A program made the translations under genes and the position numbers. A DNA stretch of 64,000 nt from Echria macrotheca (lineage: Eukaryota; Ascomycota; Sordariomycetes; Sordariales; Schizotheciaceae), in assembly GCA_030411725.1 (NCBI GenBank), contig MU839827.1, positions 1,798,001-1,862,000 of the forward strand, in the 5' to 3' direction. The notes under the pieces are model-generated. The model searched no databases. It was given only the letters and a program-made list of their open reading frames with translations, and was not told where the DNA came from. Of the stretch, positions 11,201 to 22,300 are shown piece by piece. How positions within the stretch are numbered: position 1 is the first letter of the stretch; every line of letters starts with the position of its first letter.

Positions 11201-12611
11201 ATGCTCGGAATTCCGGCTCATTCTCGCAGTGGACATCTTTCTCCCGGCACGCATCGTACGCTTCGACAAGCGAGAGAATCGTCCTGCCCAGCTGTTCGAT
11301 TTCCTGCTTGAAGTCGAAATCCTCTTGGGCGTAGCCTTTGCGAGACAAGAGATGAAGGGCGGTGGCGTGGAACCGAGTGATCGTCTCAAAACAGTAGACC
11401 ATGTCCTTCATTTCCTCCGGGGACTTTTGAGAATGGAAAGTGAAATCTCTCCGTACTGCTCTTGTGCGGTCCCAGAGAAAGTTGTGCATCGATGGAAGGT
11501 TGTTGTCCGACTGGAGAAGGTCGTTGAAGAGATAATCCGTAGTCCTTCGCAGCGCGTCGACTGACCGCACATCCTGGGGTAATGGCGCATCTTGACCTGC
11601 TGCTGACCTCCCAAACTTCTTGACCATCTTGGCTGGATCCGCCCATAGTGCCGTGCCGCCAGGCGCCTGCGATTTCTCCTCCGTCTTCACGTCGTGCTCG
11701 GCGATGCGCGATACCTGCTCGAACTCGGGGCACATATCTTCGCATATTCCCTTGAAGGGGAGCGCATCGGCAAGCCTTCTCTTCTTCTCCGGGTCGTCGA
11801 TTATTTCTGCCTTGCGCAGAGAATCGTATACCCGGGCCCGGTATTTTTTGTACTTGTCCTTCAAGCCCTCGACCTCTCCCCGGTTATTGGGATCGCCCAG
11901 GTTGAATTTCCATTCCGGCGCCTCTATGTTGTCTCTCCTCAGCCGCTCCCAGAGAGAAATCGCATAGTTGTACGCGAAAGGGGAAAGCTCCTTGGTTCGT
12001 TCCGAAGGCTCTCGTGTCGGCGTATTCCGTCCGCCTGTCCTCTTGGTAATCCGTGCCTGTGGTCGTTCCTGACGAGGGTTGTTCTTCTTCTGGCCGGCCT
12101 GGAATTTCCGGGCCTCTATCGTGCGTTTCTGCGACTGCTGTTCGGCCGCCGGCTTGCGGCCAGCACTGTTGAAAGGCCCAGTCTGGGACGCGTCGGCATT
12201 TTGTCGTGCCGGGCCGCCGAAGCCAATCTTGAGGCCCTTCGATTTCCCGATTCGCGCCATCGAGTTTGCGTTCGGCCTCCCGGAAGCCGACAGTCCAGCC
12301 GCCAGATTTGCGGGCGCTGTGGGCGGCGCTCGACTACTGCCATTTGTGGCAGGGCTGGCGAACGACGAGCTCGCGGATCGCGCTTGGGTGATGGGCGCGG
12401 CGAACGGGTTGCTCGGTGCTGGAGAGGGAAACGGCGATGGGGCAGGGGATCCAAAGGCTGATGGTTGGGCCGAGGAGGGAGCGCCGAAGGGATTTGAGAG
12501 AGGACTCTTCGCGAAGGGATTATTTGTCACACCTGGGCTCACGAAGGGCGAGCTTTGTTGAGAATTATTCGTTGAAGGCGCCCCGAACGGGTTACTAAAA
12601 GGCGCCTCCAT
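8214..12611 (-). CDS. SAC3: SAC3/GANP family mRNA-export scaffold (TREX-2)
   Basis: One uninterrupted exon encodes 1465 aa. Sac3 is the scaffold of the TREX-2 complex at the nuclear pore, linking transcription to mRNA export. The N-terminal part (about 1-160) carries repeated NPFG/FG-type motifs like nucleoporins. The SAC3/GANP helical region starts near residue 215 and has the hallmark KGICEDMCPEFE at about 287-298, running to about 650 (YARYRDAPRTISAADLNKLL). A long Ser/Pro-rich linker follows, then KRDLMGDFTKWFVL and a basic coiled-coil segment (KRREAREEAAKAERLARK) that matches the position of the Cdc31/Sus1-binding region. The reading frame stays open for 89 codons upstream of this ATG. 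I chose the start at 12611 because of the aaccATGg context and the FG-type sequence that begins there. Expected partners are Thp1, Sus1, Cdc31 and Sem1. Confidence 0.92.
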   Translation of the reverse strand: MEAPFSNPFGAPSTNNSQQSSPFVSPGVTNNPFAKSPLSNPFGAPSSAQPSAFGSPAPSPFPSPAPSNPFAAPITQARSASSSFASPATNGSSRAPPTAPANLAAGLSASGRPNANSMARIGKSKGLKIGFGGPARQNADASQTGPFNSAGRKPAAEQQSQKRTIEARKFQAGQKKNNPRQERPQARITKRTGGRNTPTREPSERTKELSPFAYNYAISLWERLRRDNIEAPEWKFNLGDPNNRGEVEGLKDKYKKYRARVYDSLRKAEIIDDPEKKRRLADALPFKGICEDMCPEFEQVSRIAEHDVKTEEKSQAPGGTALWADPAKMVKKFGRSAAGQDAPLPQDVRSVDALRRTTDYLFNDLLQSDNNLPSMHNFLWDRTRAVRRDFTFHSQKSPEEMKDMVYCFETITRFHATALHLLSRKGYAQEDFDFKQEIEQLGRTILSLVEAYDACREKDVHCENEPEFRAYYLLLNVHDPSIAKRIPTWGKDYWLDSEEIQTAMSLIQAMEDVREMKGPIKPRRGTTLSDEAFTNYFAIVEDPKVSYTMACIAEIHFTTVRQNILRNLVRGYARYRDAPRTISAADLNKLLRFDTPEEAVEFAKAHNFEFSSEYPQGKAAPPAPYLVLNDKKKTVPSPRVTQSFSGQLVERKRGSQSLPFIIHNTIYEDPTEKPKELDSPDGLFVSQSPSASETSSNIVSTTLSAQSQPSSSFGFPSASSGRPSPFGGLSQPLSGIAPSPFQTTPRTFQGPFQPADKTDIDTAKESFSIFLKPPSVPALHQGSKPNPMYNLPDPPSTATKPADAPNPFATQMKEPNPAQGSAVDQGGQLPSSISIISTTTAPSMSDKSTVAPQAGRLDSGGPAPPSALRLGLKPLPAPSNLTSMSPAGLSGQSSLPATSASKFFTPPAQPPATPAQSLAIPGSIMSASSTVAPSPSVVQASPIGTPPVPKPTSAALPASSSASPQPQSSFFSTQTTSSAAATPAPPKRDLMGDFTKWFVLGDEGLMDQFTEFTIQEIVTRVYEQFREEEAEKIRKAEDEQSWKRAREYRTYSLGTKYLHRWQENARSRATKRILAQGKEKMRLYREQERIKRREAREEAAKAERLARKEAQRRIEADGQQLSLLASTSKKRRSGTEEQLLASGIFSGLRDERAAARQVMQDSGNGGWGRSSALGSYAESELVLEPRRQSISTRDGQRQTPDSTASKREGWKTRSLREKFGLEHRRSVSAGSSIYSTSKLRQSLPAPRKTNFSRKRSADETSDEERDPKRKSVQTPNGFKTKHWDLRARGLVPMPDGQWLPESMAKSMRESMRLKDLPNDRLERAAFSPSEYEADSIADNDSESNLPASLRLRLAKLQQRSTFTENQQQRHSLMLPPSRSESYISPPAAGERRNGSPAKRKRGDENDEEEDEEAQKRAQVSRFESQVMIENVQKMVHELKEAMDVLDEDRVFWREQSGILGDREET

Positions 12612-13065
12612 GGTTTCTGGGGCCCAGCATTTGAAAGGAGGTCCCTGATGAATGCCGGGGAAGCTGCTCAGATCGACGGTCCTTACTTCGACGCGCTGCC
12701 GGTATCGCTCGTCGACGAATGACGCTGAGATCGGGTGACTGCAGGTTTGGCGCGAACTGTTCGTCTGGAGATCGCGGCCTTTGACCCTCGACGGCGCGAT
12801 GCAAGGTCGTGGCGATGGGAGCTGTTTCCGCGATTGACGATGCTTGGTGCAAGTCGCTCCTTCCTTTGTCGCACTCAAATTCTGCCGTCCAATCCATTCG
12901 CTGCTGCTGTGGCAGACGGGCGGTCAGAGCTTGATGGCCCCACGTCAGGTGGCAGGGGTGGTCAGAGCTTCACTGGCACCCGCCTGAAATGCCGACCACA
13001 GCAACAAAGACCGGAAACGGAGAGAATACAGAAGACGAGGAAGTCATTGGATTGCATCTTTATTT
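12612..13065. promoter_or_regulatory. Spacer between the methyltransferase gene and SAC3
   Basis: This 454-base stretch lies downstream of the TRM140-type gene and upstream of SAC3, both on the minus strand, so it must hold the SAC3 promoter. The SAC3 frame remains open to 12878 but the sequence there is Arg/Ser-rich and not family-like. No other gene is seen. Confidence 0.5.
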
Positions 13066-14358
13066 TTATTTCTTTCTAAATCGGCCTTGCAGCCAGCAAC
13101 GGTACATCTTCAGTTTCTTGGCGCGGTTTACCAACAGTCTACGATCAACGCCGAGCTCCTCGATATCGAAGAGAGCTTCGCTTACCGCCTCGTCGCCGGG
13201 TGCATCTTCACCACTTTTCCCCGTCCAGATATCAGCAAGCTCATCCTTCTCAAAGAAGTAGACGCGGGTGCCGTCGCCACGGATGTAGAAGTTCTCGTCC
13301 AGGTAGCGACCCTTTCTGAAACGAACCTGGGCAAGATCCCCTCTCCCATAGTCGCGGAAGCAGACCTCGCCTCCTGGTTTGAGCACACGATGGACGTTGG
13401 CAACTGCTTTCTTCCATTGCAACGGGGAAAGTGCGGAGAAGATGAAGACCATCAAGGCTACATCGACGGAGCCCTCTTGCAAACCTGGCGGTAGCTCATC
13501 GCCGGCAATGTCCCAGACATCGGCCTGCATGATATTTGTGTCGTACGACTCATGGCTACGCATGACTTCCACGGCCTTCTTGGAGAAATCGCACGCGTGC
13601 AATCTGAGGTGGGGGTTTTTGTTCCTGGAGAGGATAGGAAACGCTGTGTTGCCGGCACCCGCTCCTATTTCGAGGAGCGTTATCGGGCCGGCGTCTTCCT
13701 GCGTAACTTTGTCCAGGATGGGAAACTCCTGCTGGAGCCACTTCCGGTCCTTGAAGAAGTTTGCCGTGTTATTCTTGTAAAAGAGGTTCCACCACTTGGC
13801 CGGGTCCGAGTTGAACCGATCTATTGCCAGGTTAGCATCTTGCAGGCAGGAAGGTGCTGTAAACATGGACATGGTATAGTAGGCGAATCAGATGGGGACG
13901 AAAGACTATAAATTACAAGTTGTCTTCATGAATAATTCAGATGAACTATGCTTATGATGTAAAATCATCATATACGCCAGCTCCCTCGAGGGAAGCCGAT
14001 GGGATGTGCGAAAAAGAAAAAAAAACTTACGTTTGTCAAAGTCCGACACGGGCGACTGCCGCTGCATGGCGAACTGCTGCTCGGCGTACTCCTTGTACGC
14101 GTCGTCAGTCTCGACATGGTCCCAAGCGTTGAACTCGAACACGTCGTCGTTCTCCTGCAGGTAGCGAGAGCCGAACTGGAACGGGTCGGTCCTCTTCTGG
14201 TTGAACTGAGGATCGTGTGACCGATGCGGGGGAAGTTCTTTCTCGTCTCCACCCTGGCCCTCGGAAGAAATCTGCAGCCCGGAGATCTCGGCAGCGAGCT
14301 GCTCCGGCGGTGCGTCCTGTTCCTGGCCAGGGACCGACTCGACGACGGTCGACGCCAT
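13066..14358 (-). CDS. TRM140: tRNA N3-methylcytidine methyltransferase (METTL2/TRM140 type)
   Basis: Two exons (14031-14358 and 13066-13820) joined across a 210-bp intron (GTAAGT donor, GCTAAC branch point, ATAG acceptor) give 360 aa. The junction reads DFDKHRFNSDPAKWW, matching the family entry motif. The enzyme methylates C32 in the anticodon loop of tRNA-Thr and sometimes tRNA-Ser. The class I SAM-binding motif LLEIGAGAGNT is at about residues 158-168. KWWNLFYKNNTANFFKDRKW is the conserved N-terminal signature, and LKPGGEVCFRDYGRGD is the usual methyltransferase motif. The yeast orthologue carries a long N-terminal actin-binding extension that is absent here, so this resembles the animal METTL2/6/8 layout. 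It is divergent from COQ10 with 595 bases between starts. Confidence 0.92.
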
Positions 14359-14953
14359 TGTCGGTATGAGTGTGTATCTTCTGAGATCAAGTTAGTGCGC
14401 CGGAGCGGTGCAGCTAACAATCGTCAGTTGTCATTGAATCGCGCCGCGAGGGAGGTGACTCCTGCGTTGCATGTCGTGGAAGACGAGAGCTGAGAACTTG
14501 TGGTTGTGGGAGAGAAAAAGAGAACAAACGCCCCACGCGATAAAAATACGTGAAAAAGTTCGGTGGAAGTGGGGCATGGACGGACCCAGCCCAAACCTGC
14601 ACTAAACTATTTGGGTGACAAAACACTGTCAGAATAGCAAAGCACACGGCGTTTTTGCTGCAAAATCCGAGCCATGGGCTCACAAGCCGCGACAGGAACC
14701 ACAGTGTGAATAGCCGCTACCGAGCGCCCGACCTCGGCATAACCAAAAATGACGGCCGAGAAAGCTTCAGAATCGAGCAGGCAACTCGCGACAACGCCAT
14801 GGCCGACGACCAGCAATAACAACCACTGTCACTAGCGTCCATACGCGCTGCTAGACAATGCTCTCGCGATCCCCGAAACCCCCGGCCGAACCGACTCCCT
14901 AGCCTCCCGACAAACCGTCCGTCCCGAACCACTCCGTCCTCCCTCGCGACACC
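14359..14953. promoter_or_regulatory. Bidirectional promoter region, methyltransferase/COQ10
   Basis: The two start codons face away from each other across 595 bases, so both promoters must lie here unless transcripts overlap. I see no coding exon and no regulatory motif I can name with confidence. Confidence 0.55.
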
Positions 14954-15796
14954 ATGCGCGCAAACCCTCTCCCACGGGCGATGGCGTCCTCCCTCACGCC
15001 AATCGCAACCCGAACACTCTCCCGACGTTTACCACGACCCATGCGCCGAAGCCTGACCACCCAGACCGCCACGGCCCGCCCTCGCCTCACCCACCCGGCC
15101 CGACGACCACAGCACCAACACCACCACTGCCAAACCCAACCCCTCTCAACCTTCCTCACCTCCCTCCTCCCGAGCTCACCAAACCCCCAATCCACGCCCC
15201 TCCAGTCCCTCCACGCCCGCCGGATCCTGCCCTACCCCCCGTCGCACCTCTACACCCTAATATCCGACATAGACGCCTACCGCTTCTTCCTCCCCAACTG
15301 CACCGCCTCGCGCGTAACCGCCTGGACCCGTCCCAGTCCACAAAAACAAAAACACCCCGCCCAAGCCGACCTAACCATAGGCTGGGGCCCGTTCACCCAG
15401 AGCTACACGAGCAGAGTCTACTGCGTGCCCGGGTCTGTGGTGGAAGCCGTAAGCGGGTCCGCGCACACCACGATCCCCTCCGAAACGCTGAGGGAGGTCG
15501 GCTATGACGACGACCATCTCGGCGTCGGACTCCTCCCACAGAAAGGAGGAGGGACGGGGATTTTTGAGAGTCTGGTTACGCGGTGGACCGTCACGCCTGT
15601 TCCTGTACCCGGGACAAACTCTACGGCGGCAACGACGGGAAAAGCAGGGGGGAAGTGGACCGAGGTGACGCTGAGCGTACAGTTTCGCTTTGCGAATCCC
15701 GCGCTCGGGTTCGCCGTTGGACAGCTGGCGGATGACAAGGTGGACGAGATGGTACAGGCTTTTGAGGAGCGGGCGAGGAGGCTGTACAAGGGGTAG
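14954..15796 (+). CDS. COQ10: Mitochondrial coenzyme Q-binding protein COQ10 (START-like)
   Basis: A single exon encodes 280 aa. COQ10 is a lipid-binding START/polyketide-cyclase-fold protein of the mitochondrial inner membrane that is needed for ubiquinone function in respiration. The first 60 residues are rich in Arg, Ser and Thr with almost no acidic residues, fitting a mitochondrial presequence. The domain runs from about residue 85 with LHARRILPYPPSHLYTLIS, DIDAYRFFLPNC and WGPFTQSYTSRV, to the closing FRFANPALGFAVGQLADD, close to family hallmarks. An in-frame ATG nine codons later (14981) could also be the start. A Gly-rich insertion in the middle is longer than in yeast. Confidence 0.9.
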   Translation: MRANPLPRAMASSLTPIATRTLSRRLPRPMRRSLTTQTATARPRLTHPARRPQHQHHHCQTQPLSTFLTSLLPSSPNPQSTPLQSLHARRILPYPPSHLYTLISDIDAYRFFLPNCTASRVTAWTRPSPQKQKHPAQADLTIGWGPFTQSYTSRVYCVPGSVVEAVSGSAHTTIPSETLREVGYDDDHLGVGLLPQKGGGTGIFESLVTRWTVTPVPVPGTNSTAATTGKAGGKWTEVTLSVQFRFANPALGFAVGQLADDKVDEMVQAFEERARRLYKG

Positions 15797-16590
15797 TAGT
15801 AGTAGTACCTCGGCAAATCCATCCAGGAACAGGTACACCCACTCTGTACGATACAAAATCACGACTGGACATGATAGAATTTGTGTGTGTATCAACAATG
15901 TATACTTTATATCTTCTTTTTTTTTGCCTGTATAAGATTCCTAGCGTTCTGAGATGAGGGGGGGTGACATCCAAACTGAGAGAGCCCAGACAAAAACTTG
16001 TCTGCCTCTTCAAAGTAACTTCCATACACCAAAGGATGATGACCCAACCCAGAAGTCTCCTCCGCGCTGACAATGACAACGTGGAACAATATGCAAATTC
16101 GCCGATTTGCGCCTGTCCGGATCGGGATTGCCCCAGATCATCATGAACTTGCCAGCCCAAACGCTTTCCCCCAGCACAGCGCCGCGCCAGATCCCCCTGA
16201 AAAAATAAAAAAACGAACGAAGAGCAGAGACTGCCACGCATCCGAATGCCGTCAAATCCCGCCCCGTTTCCCATATCGGTAGCTCATGCCTCGTACTCCG
16301 ACGTGAATGCATCATCCGCTAGACGAGGCCGGCGTTGCGTGTGGTATAAGATAATTCCCCCCTTGGTGAACATGGGGGGACGGGAAGAAAAGCAGCACTC
16401 CCAGTAAACCCGGAACCAAACTACCCGAAACTAACATAGGCGACAAGGTATCAAATGAAGCCAAATCCAAACAAAAAAGCAGAAAGATTAATAGCAGATC
16501 GATTGAACCGAAATGTACGCGTGTGGTATCAAACAGCTCTTGGGTTCGCAAACACCGCAGACATGATTGTGTAAATGACGATTTTTGCAA
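15797..16590. other. Convergent intergenic region
   Basis: This lies between the 3' ends of COQ10 and the ubiquitin-like protein gene. It contains a TAG/TAC repeat right after the COQ10 stop and T-rich 3' flank on both sides. No gene is supported. Confidence 0.5.
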
Positions 16591-19332
16591 TCAGTGCTTC
16601 TTCCTATATTGATTGTTAGCATATCTGTCAGGAATTCGCGTTCCGGGGTATTGGTAGTGAAGGGACAGACTTGGTTCGGACGAGTTTGACGTATTGTGCA
16701 GTGTTGCAGAAACGGGCAAGGAATGGAGAGGAGCCAACATACTTCTTCCCCTTCGGCTTCGAGCCAGCCATCCACCCCAAGACGGAAGTGCCGCTCTTGG
16801 AGGACTTCTTTCTCTCTGGTTCGCCGGCCTCAATAATCACAGGAGCAGGTCCTCGCCCGGGACGACCGCCCATTGGAGGCCATTGCATACCTCCTGGTCC
16901 TCCCGGGTGCTGTGGAGGTACTGGGGGAACCCCTGGTCGGCCGCCAGCGCCTGCGCCTGGGAACCCGGCTGGGCGCCCACCCACAAATACGCCGCCGGGC
17001 ATGCGGGGAGGATGGCCATCTCGCCCGTGCCCAGGGTGACCAGGGTGGCCAGGGTGGCCAGGGTGCGGTCGGCCGCCGGGCATCATACCCGGCATTCCTG
17101 GCCGCGGTTGCGGCATTCTTTCCATGGGCCACATGTGCATCGTAATGGCCCAGTCGGGCTGGACCACCCGCTCCCAAACGGTAGGGAGAATAATCTCACC
17201 GTCAGGACCAATCAGGTCGTAGTGGCCTTCTTGCACCTGGGGTCCAACCACTTCCACATGAAGAAACGCTTGCTTGATGAGTTCCTCCATGCCCTAAGAA
17301 GTTTGACGGGTTAGCATAACGTGGCCTACACGAAGAGGGAACGGATTGCGACATACTTGCCATGTTTGGCACAAGTGGAATGGAAAGCTGAACTTGCGTC
17401 CGATGGCGTCCTTGAACTTGATGGGGAGCTTCTCCTTCTTCTTGCTGTCGTTTTCGAGCTTGTGGGTCGCCTCGGCCATGAGCTTCTCCCTCAAAGCCTT
17501 CTCCGCCGCCTTCCTCTCCTCCTCCGCCTTGGCAGCGGCCTCGGCGGCCTTCCGCTCAGCTTCGAGCTTCTCTCTCGCCTCGTTCTCGGCTTTGAGCTTC
17601 GCCTCGGCCTCGAGTTGTTTCCGCCAAGCAGCCTCTTCGGCGGCCTTTTTCTCTGCTGCCTCCTTGGCTTCTTGTTCGGCTCTGGCTGCCGCCACCATCT
17701 TCTCCTGCTCAACCTTGAGAGCCAACGCCATCTTGACTTCCTGTTCTTTGATGGCGGCCTCGAGCTTCGCCTTGGTTTCCTCCTCTATCCTCGCTAGTCG
17801 GGCAGCTTCCTCGGCGGCTTTCCTTGCCGCAGCTTCCTTGGCCTCGGCCTCGGCCTTGATCTTGGCCGCAAGCTTCTCTTTCTCCTCCATGATGGCGGCC
17901 TCGAGCTTCGCCTTGGCAATGGCTTCGTCGCGGGCCCGTTGCTCCTCTTGCCGCCTCCTTGCCTCTTCCTGCTGCCGAAGCTCAGCCTGATATTTTTCCC
18001 GCGCATCCCGCTCTGCCTTCTTCAGCGCTTCTTCCACCTCCTTTCTCCGACGCTCGTCCTCGGCTCGCTGGGCTTCCAGCCTCTCACGCTCGGCCCTCAG
18101 CTCGGCTTCCAGCTTCTCGCGAGCCTCGCGCTCGGCCCTTTTCCTCGCCTCCTCTTCCGCCTTCCTCCTCTTTTCTTCCGCGATACGTTCCTGCTCCAGT
18201 TTCTCTCGCGCAGACTTTTCGGCTTCTATTCTCGCCCTCTCGATCTCAGCCTTTGCCTCTTCCTGGGCTCTCCTCATCTCGTCCATCCGGCGGTGGAAGG
18301 CTGCTTCGGTATCTCTTCGGATCTTAGCCTCGAGTTCCTTCTGCCTTTCCAACTCTTCCTTTCTCGCTTGCTCTTTCTTGAAAAGTTCGAGCTGCTGCTT
18401 CATAGCCTCTACTTCCGGATCCGGCTTCTTGTCAACAGGAGCAGGTGTTGTTGAAGGCCCTGGATGCTCAGTGGGAGGAGGAGGGGGAGCGCTATATATG
18501 TACTGCTGCATATGCGGCGGGAGGGGGTATCCCCCGCCGTTAGCGCCCCCATGGGGGTAGAAGTTTCCGTTGCCGGCGCCGCCGTGGTAAGGCATCACTT
18601 CGTGATACGGCGCACGGGGGCCACCGAAAAAGTCGGCACCGCCGTTTCCATTGGCCATGGGGGCGAAGGGGTTGCGGTAGTCGTTATACGGTATCATGGA
18701 CTGTGTCATGGGGCCGGGGACAAAGCCTCCGACGTGGCTCTGCGGGTAGCCGGGATGGTGTCCACCTCGTGCGCCGTAGAAGGCGCCCTGGTGTTGCGGA
18801 GGCGGGGGGCCATGGCTGTAGCCACGGGCCGGCCCGAACGACGACACATAGTCTTCCGAAGGGTCGACACTCATTTGCGGCGGCACTGGGGCGCGGTAGG
18901 GACTTGCGAATGATTGACGGCCGGGAGGGATCCGGTGGCGACGCGATCCGCTGCGGGACGGACGCGCGCTGTGCGATCGGGGGGGTGGATGGCGGAAGCT
19001 GGCTGGTGGGTGATCTTGAGTCGATGCAGAATCCGAAGGGTCGAGCTCGTCGTACTCGTCGGCCCACTCGTCGTGGTCAACCAAGGATTCGCTGTAATCC
19101 TGGCTCTGTGATGATGATTCGCCTTCGTCGTATGAACTGGACGATGCTGATGATCTTGGACCGGTACTGTCAATTATAACGGTTGTTCGTCTGCTACTTC
19201 TGTTGTGTGACGGGAGCAAGAGACGCGCTCTGGTTAGCTGGCCAGTTTTGGAAAAAAGGGAGGGACGGAGATTGCGACGGCACAGGTTCATGCGCGCATC
19301 GAAACGGCGGGAGGGAGAGAGACATACGACAT
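16591..19332 (-). CDS. Coiled-coil protein with fungal ubiquitin-like domain
   Basis: Four coding exons: 19328-19332 (ATGTC only), 17357-19199, 16743-17293 and 16591-16603. They give 803 aa starting MSSSRRTTVIIDSTGPRSS and ending in KKKKH. Introns (128, 63 and 139 bp) have GTATGT donors and CTAAC branch points. The N-terminal 250 residues are Ser-, Pro- and Gly-rich and disordered. Residues about 250-585 form an almost unbroken Glu/Lys/Arg/Ala helix of the coiled-coil or single-alpha-helix type. A ubiquitin-like fold spans about 588-675 (KLPIKFKDAIGRKFSFPFHL across the intron to GMEELIKQAFLHVEV and EPDW-like QPDWAITMHMWP), a domain I know from many Pezizomycotina proteins of unknown function (ULD_2-like). 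A Gly/Pro/His-rich tail with repeated GHP follows. Function is unknown. Confidence 0.82.
17025..17075. repeat. Tandem 9-base repeat encoding Gly-His-Pro
   Basis: Four to five copies of the unit gaccagggt/ggccagggt lie inside the third exon of the ubiquitin-like protein gene and encode consecutive Gly-His-Pro triplets on the minus strand. The copies are nearly identical, so the number may vary between strains. Confidence 0.8.
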
Positions 19333-22300
19333 TGGGAATGGCGGGGACTGATCACCCTTCACTCGCGACAATCCGGGCGAGAAAGTCGGAGCAAAGGCGT
19401 CGACGAAAAGGCTGCGCACTTGGTCGAGATATGAATTGGGATGCGGCCAGCTTTGCCCGGGGGAGGCAGACTGGGCAGGGAGGGAGGTATTTGGCGGTGT
19501 GAGTGCGTGAGTGCGCAGGAGCGGGAACGTGGCTGAGCGGAGGCCGGCGGGCTGAAGAGGGGGATGGAGAGAGGGAGAGACAGCGACCCAAAAAGTCGAT
19601 GCGCAAGCGCTTATCGGCGGTCAGAGGGGTTATTAGGTTGTGTGCCTGGGCTGGTGAGGGACGGTCGGCCAGGTGGAGCTAGTTCAGTCGAGGAATTCCC
19701 GTTTTTGCGGCGCTGCAGGGCAACGAAATCGTCGGGCTCAATTGCCAGGAAACACGGAGGTGAGCAGCTGTGTTGGCGGGGGCTTCTCGCAGGATAAATA
19801 AAAAAAGAAGGGCGAGCCCGGTGGGTTGGGCGCAAAAAAAAAGTGAGACAGGGGGAAAATGGATAGGCACGAATTGGGTTTTCTGGGTCGGCACGGTCAG
19901 CGCGGCTTTCAAGGTCGGCGGGATGCGTAACGACAGCTCATCAGAGGTCCACAGACGTCTTTGTCGGCGATGCAGGGCTCGTCGCAAGGCGGAGCTGGGA
20001 TGACAGCAACTACAGTACAGTCCCAACCTAGCCCGGCAGCCGCATCGCCATGAGCAGCACTACTGCTCGACAGCTGTAACTAATCACTCGATGCTCCAGG
20101 GCGGTGGCGTCGTCTGATGGAGGGCGGGACGGTGTCAAGAAAACGAAACCGGGGGACGGCGCACATGTTATGAGGACGCTAGTACACGGCCCTTCGTCTC
20201 ATCAAGGCTGAGCCTCGTGACCTGTGCAAACCTGTCAAGGCACGGAACTGTTGTTTGGCAAGCAGAGCAACGGGATCGGGAGTGTCAGTGGTGGTGGTGG
20301 TGGTGGTGGTGGTGGTGGCTACAGGACGAGGGGCTAGGCCATAGCACGGCCGATATAAGTCCCGGACTGGTATAGTGTGAGTCTGGTGAGGGGCCGCACA
20401 CATCAAAATATGGAAACCTCGGGAGGAGGGTGGAATCGTCAACAACAACGGGCTGCTCGCCGGGGAGGGGAAAGGCGGTGTTGTCAAGGTGGGCAAAATG
20501 CCAGGAAGGAGAGCGCGACACGGGTTCAATGACGATGACTGGCTGCCCGACAGCGCCAGCCGCTTGACTGGCGTCCAGAGGGCGATCGTGGATCGTGTCG
20601 CCGAATGATCTTGCCATATGTCTCTGTGCAACGGTAGAGGCTCGACTGATGCACCCCCTCCCTGTGCGGATGGCTCGCACCCCTCGCGATGCTGCTCCGA
20701 GACGATCCACCCTTTCCGCCAAGCCGAGGGGGCAACTTTCGCGATGCACGTCTCCCGGCTTGGGAGCAGAGTGAACGGCCGGAGAATTGCGCCACAGAAA
20801 AAGAGACACGGGGAACCGCGGGCTGGGACGTGTCGACGTGCCCGCGACGGAAACTGATACTATTGGAGACGGCATCCGTACCTATGAGCTTTAGGGTTGT
20901 GGGTTGTGTATGCGGTGCGCGCAGTTGTGATCCCAACCCTGAGGATCTCGGTGAGTGGCGCGATTCAACAGCTGGTGCGTGTGTGTTGCCGGTGTGAGGA
21001 TGGACGGGGCTGCTTGGTATGGATGGTGGGGTGCAGGCCTGCCTTGCTGGGCTGGTTGGTGTGGTCTTTTGCAAGAGCTAAATACAGCTCCTTCCCGCAC
21101 AACCTAGGAACGTTTTGCCGTGGGCCGACGAGGTGTTTGCACGAAAAGTCTGCTGTCCTAGCCGGAGCGAATATCCCCGTCGTATATGCGAATGTGCTTT
21201 CTGGCGGTCAGGGATCGGCCCGGTCGAGCAATGGGAAAGAGGGGATGAAGTCTCGTCAAGTCTTGGGAGAAGATGCAAGGTGTCGGTGTCCTGTTGTTAT
21301 ATGGCAACGGGAGGCCCCGGCTCTTGTCAGAATGAGCTGCAGACGGGTGCAGGGTAACGGAATGGATAATTGTGTAGCGAGAGGTAGGCAGAAGGGGGAA
21401 GCATGCGGGTTCTCTGGTGCGCACAGCTGCAAGAGCAAGCAGCGGGTGGATGCGCGGCCTACAGAAAAGGCACTGCCTGCACTTACACGGCGAAGATTCT
21501 TCTAGATGCCCTACGTCTTTTTGTCTTCCCAAACACCCGGTTTCCAGTTGGCGCTGAACCTCGCGGGTGACTTGGCAAGCAACAGCTCGCTCAGGTGGTC
21601 GTGTTCGACCCAAGGCGGCGCGGGGTTGTCAGATGGGCAGCACCTGTTCGCACAAGTTGGGACCTGGGCAGTGACGAAGACTGCGCGATATGGAGGTACG
21701 ATCTCAGTCCGGGACAATGACAGCAGGGACACGATGGGCAAGTTGTCAACAAGCAACAGCTGGATGCCGCACTGGCCCGACTCAGTCTCGACACCACCAG
21801 CTCAGCCCCCACTCGTTTCCTTGGACCACTGGCGAATGTAAATCTGCGATCGCAACTTCACTGGCTTCTCGGGTTCCTGATGGTGGTCTGGAAGCAGCTG
21901 TGTGCATCCTCGCGGATCCCACATGATCTTTTTCTTTTCTTTTGGCCCGCGAGCGAGGAAACCAGATGTGTCGACGGCGATTTCTCTTGGGCGGCGCTGT
22001 GGGGGGTTTCGAGGCACAACAACAAACGGGCCGCGCATCAACCTGGGAGTCAGGAAAAAACACGGACGACGAGGCAACGGAGGCTGTGAACACCGGCTTC
22101 TTTGAATAGAGGAGATCGATGTGGAGACGTCAGGACGGCATCCTGCGGACAGCCTGGTCTTAAATATAGGCTGACAAGACTATCCGCACTTATTAGCAGC
22201 CCAAGTATAGAGAACTCGCTCCGCCGGCAACGACAACACCAGCACCATCGCCGAACATCGTCGACGAACACGTCAACACGCCCTGCAGAGAGAGGTATTC

